The translations under genes were made by a program, and so were the position numbers. A stretch of DNA of 34,459 nt, taken from assembly GCF_900185595.1 (NCBI RefSeq), contig NZ_FYBH01000057.1, positions 1-34,459 of the forward strand. Direction: 5' to 3'. This stretch comes from Calothrix rhizosoleniae SC01 (lineage in GTDB: Bacteria > Cyanobacteriota > Cyanobacteriia > Cyanobacteriales > Nostocaceae). Positions within the stretch are counted from its first letter, which is position 1. Every line of letters starts with the position of its first letter. The notes under the pieces were generated by a model. That model ran no database searches. It was not told where the DNA came from and saw nothing but the letters and a program-made list of their open reading frames with translations. Below are positions 1 to 7,751 of this stretch, in pieces.

Positions 1-1431
1 CTATAATAATGTAGATATAACCTTTTCAAAATCTCGACCATATACCCGTTGGTTGTATGACTGTAAATCTCGTTGAGAAGAGTGAATCACAGGACTTAAA
101 GTTGCCTGTTGCATATAAATCATAGACGGACGACGCAGGTGCTCGTATTTTTTCCAAGCTGTAGCGATCGCTTGGTTGTCATTTAACTGTAAATTAGTAA
201 TTAAGGTAGCAATTGCTAGGGCATCTTCAAATCCTTGGTTTGTCCCCTGTGCCATAAATGGAGGCATTCCGTGAGCCGCATCCCCTACCAAAACAATTCT
301 ACCATGACTCCAAGCAGGTTCTATTTGCTCTTTATCAGTGTTGGAAGTCACATGAGCAGTGGGAGGTAGTTGTAGAGCATTGGAGGTACTAGCCCGGTGA
401 ATGTAGTATGGACGTTGCTGCATGTTCTCACTAGGTGAGATTCTGACTAATTGCTGGATAAGATCCGGAAAATTAGCAGTTTCTATGGCTTTGAGTCCTA
501 ACTCAATTAATGCACTTCCCGATTTATCTTGCACAGATTCCCAAGTTAAAGCAGCATGGATAATGTAACCAAAATTACCTATTCCCCGACGGAATAACAT
601 CATTCTGGGGTTTTCAGCACCGCTAACAATGGTTACAATTCGCCCATCACCGATATACTTTTTCTCCAGTTGCTTTACCAAATCTTGGGGTAGATTATCA
701 ATGTTTCGACAGATAATAGCTGTAAAACCAGAATATTCAGGTTTAGAAAAAGCTGCATAGTCAGTATCTTCATAAATCACTCTGCGAACTGTTGAGTTAA
801 TCCCATCAGCACCGACTACTAATTTTGCTTGAAAGGATTTACTAGCAGATGGTGAACTAACAGTATCTGGATTTTCCACTGGTGTCATTTCTTGCCAATG
901 GGCATAAGGATTTTCATCAGTTCCCATATCACATACGCAATCCACCCGTACACAACCTATTTCCGGCTGCTCTATTACATCAACACAACGATGATTTGCC
1001 TTTACTTGTTCTGGGGGAAGTAATTTTCTCAAAGCTGTTTGCAATTCATACCAAGCAATGGAAACCCTACCTCCTCCATAATTTGCAAACCAACTGTCGA
1101 AACTGAGAGGAATGGAGCGAATCGTTTCTCCTTGCAAGTTCTTATACAACCATTCTGGTGAATTACTGGCAGATTTTTGTCCCTGATTGTCAGTAGATGG
1201 GGGGCTAGAAAATTTCATTCCATTTTGCTTGACTGCTTCGTAAGCCTTATTCTCCAAGCATTTTAGGGCTTTTAACCCATTGGGGAGTAAATCAACTGTA
1301 TGACCAACCTGACGAAAAGCACGGGTTTGGTCAAGAACAAGAATATTTTTTATACCTCGCTGACGTAAGCCAATGGCAGTTGCTAAACCAACGGGACCAG
1401 CACCAACTACTATAACATCGTAAATTTCCAT
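1..1431 (-). CDS. FAD-dependent monooxygenase, UbiH / zeaxanthin-epoxidase-like
   Basis: A 476-residue flavoprotein of the class A aromatic-ring or isoprenoid hydroxylase superfamily. Seen: an N-terminal dinucleotide-binding motif GAGPVGLATAIGLRQRG at about residues 10-26; a mid-protein VVGADGINSTVRR (the DG motif that contacts FAD and NAD(P)H); and near the C-terminus VGDAAHGMPPFMAQGTNQG (the GD motif binding the FAD ribityl chain). All three flavin fingerprints are intact, so the enzyme is probably active. Family members use NAD(P)H and O2 to hydroxylate or epoxidise small hydrophobic substrates; the substrate cannot be read from sequence. There is no signal peptide or membrane segment. The stop codon is the first three bases of the window, so the gene is complete but its downstream neighbours are unseen. 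The upstream gene is divergent, so it has its own promoter in the 331-bp gap. Confidence 0.85.
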   Translation of the reverse strand: MEIYDVIVVGAGPVGLATAIGLRQRGIKNILVLDQTRAFRQVGHTVDLLPNGLKALKCLENKAYEAVKQNGMKFSSPPSTDNQGQKSASNSPEWLYKNLQGETIRSIPLSFDSWFANYGGGRVSIAWYELQTALRKLLPPEQVKANHRCVDVIEQPEIGCVRVDCVCDMGTDENPYAHWQEMTPVENPDTVSSPSASKSFQAKLVVGADGINSTVRRVIYEDTDYAAFSKPEYSGFTAIICRNIDNLPQDLVKQLEKKYIGDGRIVTIVSGAENPRMMLFRRGIGNFGYIIHAALTWESVQDKSGSALIELGLKAIETANFPDLIQQLVRISPSENMQQRPYYIHRASTSNALQLPPTAHVTSNTDKEQIEPAWSHGRIVLVGDAAHGMPPFMAQGTNQGFEDALAIATLITNLQLNDNQAIATAWKKYEHLRRPSMIYMQQATLSPVIHSSQRDLQSYNQRVYGRDFEKVISTLL

Positions 1432-1762
1432 AGATAATTAGCCATTAAAAATACTTAATTTTGTTTGTTTTTAACTAGGAATGGCTCATAAGACAACAAG
1501 AATTAGGTTTAACACTAATATGACTCATCTGTGGAGATATTGTCTTAGCATATTTCCACTATACTATTGAAAGGAATAAATTTATGTTTTCTTTCAGTAT
1601 TTTTACTATTTTTTTCATTGCACTGAGTTACATCTAGCACAATTTATCATCCGGAGATAGAATTAAAACATTGAGGCAATTTAAGGGTGACTTGAGAAAA
1701 AATTTCTCAAAATATAATATTTCTTCAATAAACAATATTGCGAATAGAAACACAAAATAAAC
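1432..1762. other. Divergent intergenic region between the monooxygenase and the DUF2059 gene
   Basis: This 331-bp A+T-rich spacer separates two divergent genes and must hold both promoters. I see no open frame, RNA gene or strong repeat in it. No -10/-35 pair stands out enough to call. Confidence 0.5.
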
Positions 1763-2275
1763 ATGAAAATCAAACTTTTATTATCGGCGTTGGTGATTTC
1801 TGCATTTACTAGTATCAATGGAACTGTATTAGCTCAAACTGCTGAAAATACAAACATCATAGACAGCAATAAAATTACAAAAGATGTTAAGCAGACTGAG
1901 AAAATAAATAATATCAAAAAATTAATGGAGATTACAGGCTCCAAAAAAATGTCTCAACAAGTTATGAATCAAATGATTGCTGGGATGAGAAAACAATTAC
2001 CTCAAGTGCCACAACAATTCTGGGACGGTGTAATTGCCGAATATGATCCAAATATTATTATGAATGAATTGATTCCTATTTATGCCAAATATTATACCAA
2101 TGACGAACTGGAACAAATAGTTGCATTTTATGAAACTCCTTTGGGTAAAAAAATTACTCAAGTTATGCCTCAAGTAATGCAAGAATCCATGCAGGTTGGT
2201 CAAAAATATGGCGTACAAATAGCACAAACAGTCTTGAAAAAATTGCAAGCAGAAGGGTATTTACCTAAGAAGTAA
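1763..2275 (+). CDS. Exported DUF2059 domain protein
   Basis: A 170-residue protein. The N-terminus is a typical Sec signal peptide: MKIK, a hydrophobic core LLLSALVISAFTSINGTV, then LAQ/TA, with cleavage likely near residue 25. The mature part is polar and helical. Its C-terminal half (about residues 95-155), with YAKYYTNDELEQIVAFYETP and then PLGKKITQVMPQVMQ, is the DUF2059 signature, a small helical domain of periplasmic proteins with no settled function. There are no catalytic motifs. The ATG has no good in-frame competitor. The last lysine codon and stop lie inside a 21-bp repeat found again, inverted, at 26095-26115, so the very end of the gene may have been reshaped by repeat insertion. 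The gene looks monocistronic: the next gene begins 245 bp away behind repeats. Confidence 0.8.
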   Translation: MKIKLLLSALVISAFTSINGTVLAQTAENTNIIDSNKITKDVKQTEKINNIKKLMEITGSKKMSQQVMNQMIAGMRKQLPQVPQQFWDGVIAEYDPNIIMNELIPIYAKYYTNDELEQIVAFYETPLGKKITQVMPQVMQESMQVGQKYGVQIAQTVLKKLQAEGYLPKK

Positions 2276-2290
2276 TAAGTGAGCCATTGC
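2270..2290 (+). repeat. 21-bp dispersed repeat over the DUF2059 stop codon
   Basis: The 21 bases from the last lysine codon of the DUF2059 gene into the spacer are the exact reverse complement of 26095-26115. The same stretch runs directly into the 31-bp repeat at 2285-2315. Confidence 0.7.
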
Positions 2291-2315
2291 GGTGGAAGGG
2301 TTTCCCGGCATAAAG
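2285..2315 (+). repeat. 31-bp dispersed repeat, copy 1
   Basis: Starts CATTGCGGTGGAAG and ends CATAAAG. It matches 22274-22304 at 28 of 31 positions in the same orientation. The middle has a partly self-complementary GGGTTTCCC core, so it could fold weakly in RNA. Confidence 0.65.
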
Positions 2316-2316
2316 G

Positions 2317-2366
2317 AGGCAGTCCAAATGAAAAATAATTTGCACCGCCAATTACCTAAGTAGAAT
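2317..2366 (+). repeat. 50-bp perfect dispersed repeat, copy 1
   Basis: These 50 bases, beginning AGGCAGTCCAAATG and ending CTAAGTAGAAT, are identical to 11409-11458. A diverged inverted relative lies at 15934-15980. All three copies are intergenic and non-coding. Confidence 0.85.
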
Positions 2367-2379
2367 TTTCTTTCCCCCC

Positions 2380-2442
2380 TGCTCCCTACTCCTTGCTCCC
2401 TGCTCCCTGCTCCCTGCTCCCTGCTCCCTGCTCCCTGCTCCC
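2380..2442 (+). repeat. Heptanucleotide tandem repeat (TGCTCCC, 9 units)
   Basis: Nine consecutive 7-bp units. Eight are TGCTCCC and the second is a variant, TACTCCT. Such short tandemly repeated repetitive (STRR) heptamers are known from intergenic DNA of heterocystous cyanobacteria. It lies upstream of the Uma2 gene. Confidence 0.9.
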
Positions 2443-2520
2443 CTGCCTCTGACTGACTTCTGCGATCGCGTTAAAATTAAGGCAAGAACTTGAACTGGCA
2501 AAGTTGTCAGCAACCGTGAA

Positions 2521-3084
2521 ATGGTACAAGCACAACCTCAAATCCTGACTTTGGAGGAGTTTCTGAAGCTACCGGAAACGAAGCCTGCTAGTGAGTACAT
2601 TGATGGAAAGATTATTCCCAAGCCCATGCCTCAAGGAAAACATAGTCGTATTCAAGGAGAACTTTTACCCGCTATCAATAGTTTAGTTAAGCCTGAAAAA
2701 ATTGCTTGTGCATTTCCGGAATTACGCTGCACCTTTGGAGGTCGCTCAACAATACCTGAAATTTCAGTATTTGTTTGGCATCGAATTCCATGTGATGAGA
2801 ATGGAGAAATTGCAAATGTATTTTCCCTAGCACCAGATTGGACTATTGAAATCTTATCTCCCGACCAAAGTCACACAAAGGTAACAAAAAATATTCTTCA
2901 TTGCCTCAAGCATGGAACCCAGATAGGTTGGCTGATTGACCCAGAGGAAAAAACTGTGTTTGTTTACCATAGTAAACAAGAAATTGAGGTATTCGATCAA
3001 CCCGATATGTTACTTCCTTTACCATCTTTTGCGAGTGGGCTAAATCTTACAGTGAAGGATTTATTTGCCTGGTTATTACTGTAA
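2521..3084 (+). CDS. Uma2 family (DUF820) PD-(D/E)XK nuclease-fold protein
   Basis: A 187-residue Uma2/DUF820 protein, a family found in very many copies in filamentous cyanobacteria. Seen in order: LTLEEFLKLPETKPASEYIDG near the N-terminus (the EYIDGKI family hallmark), GKHSRIQGELL helix, RCTFGGRSTIPEISVFVW (the position usually reading PDv, here PE), APDWTIEILSPDQSHTKVTKN (the E-I-LSP-D-K nuclease-like motif) and WLIDPEEKTVFVY. The acidic and lysine residues of the restriction-endonuclease fold are mostly present, with E in place of the usual first D, so catalysis is possible but uncertain. The biological role of Uma2 proteins is not established; many are thought to be mobile or domesticated. 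It stands alone between repeat DNA and the convergent dus gene, which ends 65 bp away. Confidence 0.88.
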   Translation: MVQAQPQILTLEEFLKLPETKPASEYIDGKIIPKPMPQGKHSRIQGELLPAINSLVKPEKIACAFPELRCTFGGRSTIPEISVFVWHRIPCDENGEIANVFSLAPDWTIEILSPDQSHTKVTKNILHCLKHGTQIGWLIDPEEKTVFVYHSKQEIEVFDQPDMLLPLPSFASGLNLTVKDLFAWLLL

Positions 3085-3149
3085 TAACGCACGGTGAACA
3101 ATGGGCGTGGGACAAAAAACACGGCTTTCTAAGATACAAGGTTGAGCAT

Positions 3150-4169
3150 TCAACAATGTCCGCGCCCTAATTGCTCAATGGCACTGTCAATCAATTCTAT
3201 ACCCTGCTGCACATTTTCAATCAAGGTCAATTTTCCCCGCAAATCAGCCGCACCAACAAAGCCTTTTGCATACCAAGCCATATGTTTGCGTGCCTGTCGT
3301 ATACCTCGTTTGCCTTTATATTCATATAAAGCTCGTAAATGTTCTTTGGCACATTCCAATCTTTGTATGGGTGTTGGTGATGGTAATATTTCTCCAGTTC
3401 TCAGGAAATAATCAATCTCTCCTACCAAAAATGGATAACCCAAAGTTCCACGAGAACACATTACCCCATCTGCACCAGTGACTTGCAAACATTCAATGGC
3501 TGATTCCACAGAAAATATATCACCATTGGCAATGACGGGAATATCCAATACTTCCTTTACACGGGCAATCCATTGCCAACGGGCATTACCATTGTAACCT
3601 TGGGCACGGGTGCGTCCGTGGACTGTAATCATTTTTGCTCCCGCATCCTGCATGATTTTGGCAAAGTCGAGGATAGTAATTTCCTCATCATTCCAACCAA
3701 TGCGGGTTTTTACTGTTACAGGTACATCAACTGCATTGGCTACTTCTTTGACAATTGCTTCTGCGACTTCTGGTTGTCGTAATAGGGAGGAACCGCCACC
3801 TTTTTTAGTAATTTTATTTACCGGGCAACCCATATTAATATCAATAGTATCTGCCCCTTCCCCCACTGCTTTTTGTGCGGCTTCTGCTAAAAAATCTGGA
3901 CGACAATCGAATAATTGAATACTAATTGGACGTTCGTTGGGATCTACTTCCATGAGTTTTGGTAGTTCCTTGACGTGGTGCAATTCCGTAGCACTTACCA
4001 TTTCTGTGTACATCATGGAATCTGGTGCATAGCGACGTACTAAGCGGCGAAAGACTAAATCTGTGACACCAGATAAGGGGGATTGCAAAACCCTACTTTT
4101 GATTTCTACTGAGCCGATTTGCAGAGGTTTGGAGAGTCGAGATTGCAAGGTGGGAGGTAGGGTTATCAT
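3150..4169 (-). CDS. dusB: tRNA-dihydrouridine synthase (DusB-like)
   Basis: A 339-residue TIM-barrel flavoenzyme that reduces specific uridines in the D-loop of tRNA using FMN and NADPH. Seen: RVLQSPLSGVTDLVFRRLVR near residues 26-45 (FMN phosphate and substrate loop); the catalytic INMGCPVNKITKKGGGSSLL with the general-acid Cys at about residue 115; VTVKTRIGWND; ITVHGRTRAQGYNG; VIANGDIFS; and GVMCSRGTLGYPFL. All key positions of the family are intact and the length is normal. The sequence is closest to the bacterial DusB type, but target uridine assignment within Dus subfamilies from sequence alone is not secure. It is convergent with the Uma2 gene and divergent from glcE, so it is transcribed alone. 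Confidence 0.92.
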   Translation of the reverse strand: MITLPPTLQSRLSKPLQIGSVEIKSRVLQSPLSGVTDLVFRRLVRRYAPDSMMYTEMVSATELHHVKELPKLMEVDPNERPISIQLFDCRPDFLAEAAQKAVGEGADTIDINMGCPVNKITKKGGGSSLLRQPEVAEAIVKEVANAVDVPVTVKTRIGWNDEEITILDFAKIMQDAGAKMITVHGRTRAQGYNGNARWQWIARVKEVLDIPVIANGDIFSVESAIECLQVTGADGVMCSRGTLGYPFLVGEIDYFLRTGEILPSPTPIQRLECAKEHLRALYEYKGKRGIRQARKHMAWYAKGFVGAADLRGKLTLIENVQQGIELIDSAIEQLGRGHC

Positions 4170-4300
4170 TATGAATATACAAGCAAAGTGAATAGTATTA
4201 GAAATAAAAAACTGAATTTTGCCAGCTCTAAATGGTAATTTTGGCAGAGAAACCAGTAAATTGTTATCAGGGGAGTAAATAATTGAACTAATAAATAGGG

Positions 4301-5602
4301 ATGTCTAACGGCAAGCTACAAGATATCTACACATCTAATTTGGGATCCATAGTAGGGGAAGATAATGCTGTGGACTGGAAAAATGTAACACCCAGTCTGC
4401 AAACAACTCTTTTAGGTGCAGTTTCGCCAGAAATTGCCCCTAAAAGAGTTGTTTATCCCCGTACTCAAGCAGAACTAGGTGCAGTCATTACAAAGGCTTA
4501 CCGCAACCAATGGCGAGTTCTCATTTGTGGTAGCGGGAGTAAACTCCATTGGGGTGGTTTAGCTCAGGGGATAGATATAGTCATTAGTACAGCTAGACTG
4601 ACTCAGCTGATTGCTCATGCGGTGGGTGATTTAACTGTGACTGTGGAAGCTGGGATGAAATTTGCCCAACTACAAAAGATTTTAGCTGAAAACAATCAAT
4701 TCCTTGCCCTCGATCCTACATACCCAGATAATGCAACTATTGGCGGTATAATTGCCACTGCTGATACTGGTTCCCTGCGACAACGTTATGGCAGTGTGCG
4801 CGACCAAATACTAGGTATTACCTTCGTTCGCAGTGATGGAGAAATTGTCAAAGCGGGAGGAAGGGTAGTAAAAAATGTTGCTGGCTATGACTTAATGAAA
4901 TTATTTACTGGTTCCTATGGTACATTAGGAGCGATCGCTCAAGTTACATTTCGTCTTTATCCTATACCCTCAGCATCCCAGACTATAATTCTCACTGGGG
5001 ATTTAGCAGCCATATCCCAAGCTGCTGATATTCTTCGTAGTTCTGCATTAACCCCCACTCAAGCTGATTTACTCTCCGATCAGTTAATATCTAGCTTAGT
5101 TTTGGGTAAAGAATTGGGATTAATAGTACGTTTCCAAAGTATTCCTGAAAGTGTTAGGGAACAATCAAAACAATTATTAGCGATCGCTGATAAATTAGGT
5201 TTAGATAATGCGATTCATATAGATTCAGACGAAGCAGACTTATGGCAAAGATTGCGAGAATCAATGCATAATATAACCCAAGAATCTGCAATTACCTGCA
5301 AAATAGGAATATTACCCACTGCGGCAACAAAAGTTTTAACTCAAGGGGAAATGGGGATGATTCACATTGCTAGTGGTTTGGGTATATTGCGATTTGCCAA
5401 TGAAAAGGGTGTATTAGATATGCGAAATATCTGCGAAAATCAAGGGGGTTTCTTAAGTATTCTCTCAGCACCAACCCATGTAAAAGAGAAAATAGATATT
5501 TGGGGTTACAAGGGTAATGCTTTATCTTTAATGCAGGGAATTAAACAGCAATTTGATAGTAAAAATATTTTCAGCCCTGGGCGTTTTGTTGGTGGAATTT
5601 AG
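4301..5602 (+). CDS. glcE: Glycolate oxidase/dehydrogenase FAD-binding subunit GlcE
   Basis: A 433-residue protein of the FAD-linked oxidase (PCMH-type) family. The N-terminal half shows the FAD-binding fold: VVYPRTQAELGAVITKAYRN, then VLICGSGSKLHWGG, then LDPTYPDNATIGGIIATADTGSLRQRYGSVRDQILG, then VKAGGRVVKNVAGYDLMKLF. These match GlcE, the smaller flavoprotein subunit of glycolate oxidase, which works with GlcD and the iron-sulfur subunit GlcF to convert glycolate to glyoxylate in photorespiration. The ATG follows an AGGG at close range. glcF begins 69 bp downstream on the same strand, so the two are probably one transcript. The catalytic subunit gene glcD is not in this window; in cyanobacteria it is often elsewhere. 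Three HIP1 octamers in or near the gene fit the cyanobacterial background. Confidence 0.9.
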   Translation: MSNGKLQDIYTSNLGSIVGEDNAVDWKNVTPSLQTTLLGAVSPEIAPKRVVYPRTQAELGAVITKAYRNQWRVLICGSGSKLHWGGLAQGIDIVISTARLTQLIAHAVGDLTVTVEAGMKFAQLQKILAENNQFLALDPTYPDNATIGGIIATADTGSLRQRYGSVRDQILGITFVRSDGEIVKAGGRVVKNVAGYDLMKLFTGSYGTLGAIAQVTFRLYPIPSASQTIILTGDLAAISQAADILRSSALTPTQADLLSDQLISSLVLGKELGLIVRFQSIPESVREQSKQLLAIADKLGLDNAIHIDSDEADLWQRLRESMHNITQESAITCKIGILPTAATKVLTQGEMGMIHIASGLGILRFANEKGVLDMRNICENQGGFLSILSAPTHVKEKIDIWGYKGNALSLMQGIKQQFDSKNIFSPGRFVGGI

Positions 5603-5671
5603 ATTTCAAAGCATCTTCAGATGAATCATCCCACAAATATACAACGCCAATAAAAATATCATCAATTAATC

Positions 5672-7024
5672 ATGCAAACTTCAGATAATAAAGTTAATCA
5701 AACAGCTAGTATAAAAAATCTCAAAGGCTTCGATCTTAACCATCCACCAGACCCCAAATTAATTGATAGTTGCGTTCACTGTGGATTTTGTCTTTCCACC
5801 TGTCCCAGTTACAGAGTAATTGGTAAAGAGATGGATTCGCCTAGGGGAAGAATTTATTTAATGGATGCTATCAACCAAGGGGAAATAGCATTAAACTCAG
5901 CCACAGTCCAACATTTTGATTCCTGTTTGGGTTGTCTAGCTTGCGTCACCACCTGTCCTTCAGGGGTAGAGTATGACAAATTAATTGCTGCTACCCGCCA
6001 TCAAGTAACTCGCAATTATCCCCGCAGTTGGGGAGATAACATCATTCGCAAACTGATATTTTCCCTCTTCCCCTATCCCGATAAATTAAGACTTCTCCTC
6101 TTTCCCTTATTGATTTATCAAAAATTAGGTTTTGCTAAATTCCTTCGCGCCACAGGATTACTCAACAATATATCCCCCCGATTGGCTGCAATGGAATCAA
6201 TTTTGCCAGAAATTACCCTCCAATCCTTTCAAAATAATTTACCAAATGTGATTCCCGCCCAAGGGAAAAAACGCTATCGGGTGGGAGTAATCCTAGGCTG
6301 CGTACAAAGATTATTTTTCTCCTCTGTGAATGAAGCAACGGTGAGGGTTTTAACAGCTAATGGTTGTGAGGTGGTAATTCCCCAATCTCAAGGTTGTTGT
6401 GCGGCGCTTCCAGAACACCAAGGACAAACAGAACAAGCACAAGCCTTAGCTAAACAGATGATTGATAGTTTCGCCGGAACTGGTGTTGATTATGTAATTA
6501 TCAATGCTGCTGGTTGTGGTCATACTTTGAAAGAATACGGTCATATCTTAGCAGACGACCCAGAATATCGAGAGCAGGCGCAAGAATTTTCTGGGAAAGT
6601 CAGGGATGCACAAGAATTTTTAGTAGATGTTGGTTTAACTACCAACTTATCTCCCTTGAGCAATAAACCATTGAACTTAGTTTATCAAGATGCTTGTCAT
6701 TTATTGCACGGACAAAAGATTAGTGTCCAACCCCGTGAGCTATTAAAACAAATTCCTGGGGTGAGTTTAAAAGAACCCGTGGATGCAGCAATTTGTTGTG
6801 GTAGTGCGGGGGTTTATAATATGCTGCAACCAGAAGTGGCTGAAGAGTTAGGCAAACAGAAGGTACGGAACTTGTTAAACACTGGTGCAGATTTGATTGC
6901 TTCTCCCAATCCTGGTTGTAGTTTACAGATTGGTAAGCATCTGCAAGATCGAAAAATAGGAATTATGCATCCGATGGAGTTATTGGATTACGCAATTCGC
7001 GGGGAGAAATTAAAGGATTTTTGA
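5672..7024 (+). CDS. glcF: Glycolate oxidase/dehydrogenase iron-sulfur subunit GlcF
   Basis: A 450-residue soluble iron-sulfur protein. Two ferredoxin-type 4Fe-4S motifs are intact: CVHCGFCLSTCP near residues 33-44 and CLGCLACVTTCP near 88-99. The C-terminal two-thirds carry the two cysteine-rich CCG domains typical of GlcF, heterodisulfide reductase and LutA-type proteins: GCVQRLFFSSVN, then GCCAALPEHQG, and later YQDACHLLHGQK followed by ICCGSAGVYN. It is expected to pass electrons from the GlcD/GlcE flavins towards the quinone pool or another acceptor. It is the second gene of a glcE-glcF pair. A GC-rich inverted repeat 11 bp after the stop is a likely transcript end. Confidence 0.92.
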   Translation: MQTSDNKVNQTASIKNLKGFDLNHPPDPKLIDSCVHCGFCLSTCPSYRVIGKEMDSPRGRIYLMDAINQGEIALNSATVQHFDSCLGCLACVTTCPSGVEYDKLIAATRHQVTRNYPRSWGDNIIRKLIFSLFPYPDKLRLLLFPLLIYQKLGFAKFLRATGLLNNISPRLAAMESILPEITLQSFQNNLPNVIPAQGKKRYRVGVILGCVQRLFFSSVNEATVRVLTANGCEVVIPQSQGCCAALPEHQGQTEQAQALAKQMIDSFAGTGVDYVIINAAGCGHTLKEYGHILADDPEYREQAQEFSGKVRDAQEFLVDVGLTTNLSPLSNKPLNLVYQDACHLLHGQKISVQPRELLKQIPGVSLKEPVDAAICCGSAGVYNMLQPEVAEELGKQKVRNLLNTGADLIASPNPGCSLQIGKHLQDRKIGIMHPMELLDYAIRGEKLKDF

Positions 7025-7034
7025 GGCTGCTTAC

Positions 7035-7063
7035 CTCCTCGACTTCTTTCATCAATCGAGGAG
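7035..7063 (+). terminator. Stem-loop after glcF
   Basis: Perfect 8-bp arms CTCCTCGA (7035-7042) and TCGAGGAG (7056-7063) with a 13-base loop, just after the glcF stop. There is no following T-run, so it may be a factor-dependent or RNA-stabilising structure, not a classical intrinsic terminator. Confidence 0.5.
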
Positions 7064-7245
7064 CTGAATCTCATCACATAATACGTTAAACAGGGTCTGC
7101 TGAATAATTGAAAAATATTGATATATCAATGCTTTGAGCCTATTTTATTGGGGAGGGGCGTGCAAGGAAATTAGGATTTTAGGTTTAAAACCCTTGCATC
7201 TGTTATTTTTTCTGGCAAAAAGAATAGAAATAAAGAGGCTGGAAC

Positions 7246-7294
7246 TACTCCCTACTCCCTACTCCCTACTCCCTACTCCCTACTCCCTACTCCC
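7246..7294 (+). repeat. Heptanucleotide tandem repeat (TACTCCC, 7 units)
   Basis: Seven exact TACTCCC units. The unit differs by one base from the TGCTCCC array at 2380-2442, so both probably belong to one heptamer (STRR) family. Confidence 0.9.
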
Positions 7295-7607
7295 TACCCC
7301 AGCATATGTCAACGAATTTTACAAGCGATCGCAATCATCAATTTACTCTGGGGATCACTATAAGAAACTATATCTTACCTATAAGAAATTTTTTTATAAA
7401 AACTTAATTTTTTAGTTAAGAAGCGTGATAATATTAATTCCAATGATATAAATCTATACATAATATATTTTGCATAGATAAATGTCTATGAATGGAGTTT
7501 TTTCCACTCACATCTTGCACATTCTCAATAAGGGTAAGGTGGGCACTGCCCATCCTACTAAATAAGAAGGGTTACAGGCGATAATTTTCGCATGGGATCG
7601 TAATGGT

Positions 7608-7665
7608 ACAAGATATGAGTTTATATTCACTCCAAACCTGAATAGAGTTTGATGCCATATCTTGT
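7608..7665. promoter_or_regulatory. Inverted repeat upstream of bicA
   Basis: Perfect 10-bp arms ACAAGATATG (7608-7617) and CATATCTTGT (7656-7665), 38 bp apart, ending 86 bp before the bicA start. The place suits a regulator-binding site, but no known operator is recognised. Confidence 0.3.
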
Positions 7666-7751
7666 CTTAAATATTAAATCATAGACTTGTACATCTGCTC
7701 TGTAAAGTTTTAACACAATGAATTTACCCACTATAGGTATGTGTTCTACCC

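Larger units (their letters stand above)
7025..7751. other. Intergenic region between glcF and bicA
   Basis: 727 bp with no convincing gene. An open frame across 7134-7415 runs through the heptamer array and is low-complexity, so it is not called. The region holds the stem-loop at 7035-7063, the heptamer array at 7246-7294, a small palindrome at 7540-7552 (TGGGCA-C-TGCCCA), and a 10-bp inverted repeat upstream of bicA. Confidence 0.6.

Noticed and set aside
2380-2442. Reading the heptamer arrays as CRISPR repeats
   Set aside because: Units are contiguous 7-mers with no spacers and no cas genes are nearby.
7134-7415. 93-codon open frame between glcF and bicA
   Set aside because: A third of it is translated TACTCCC repeat and the rest shows no domain or helix pattern.
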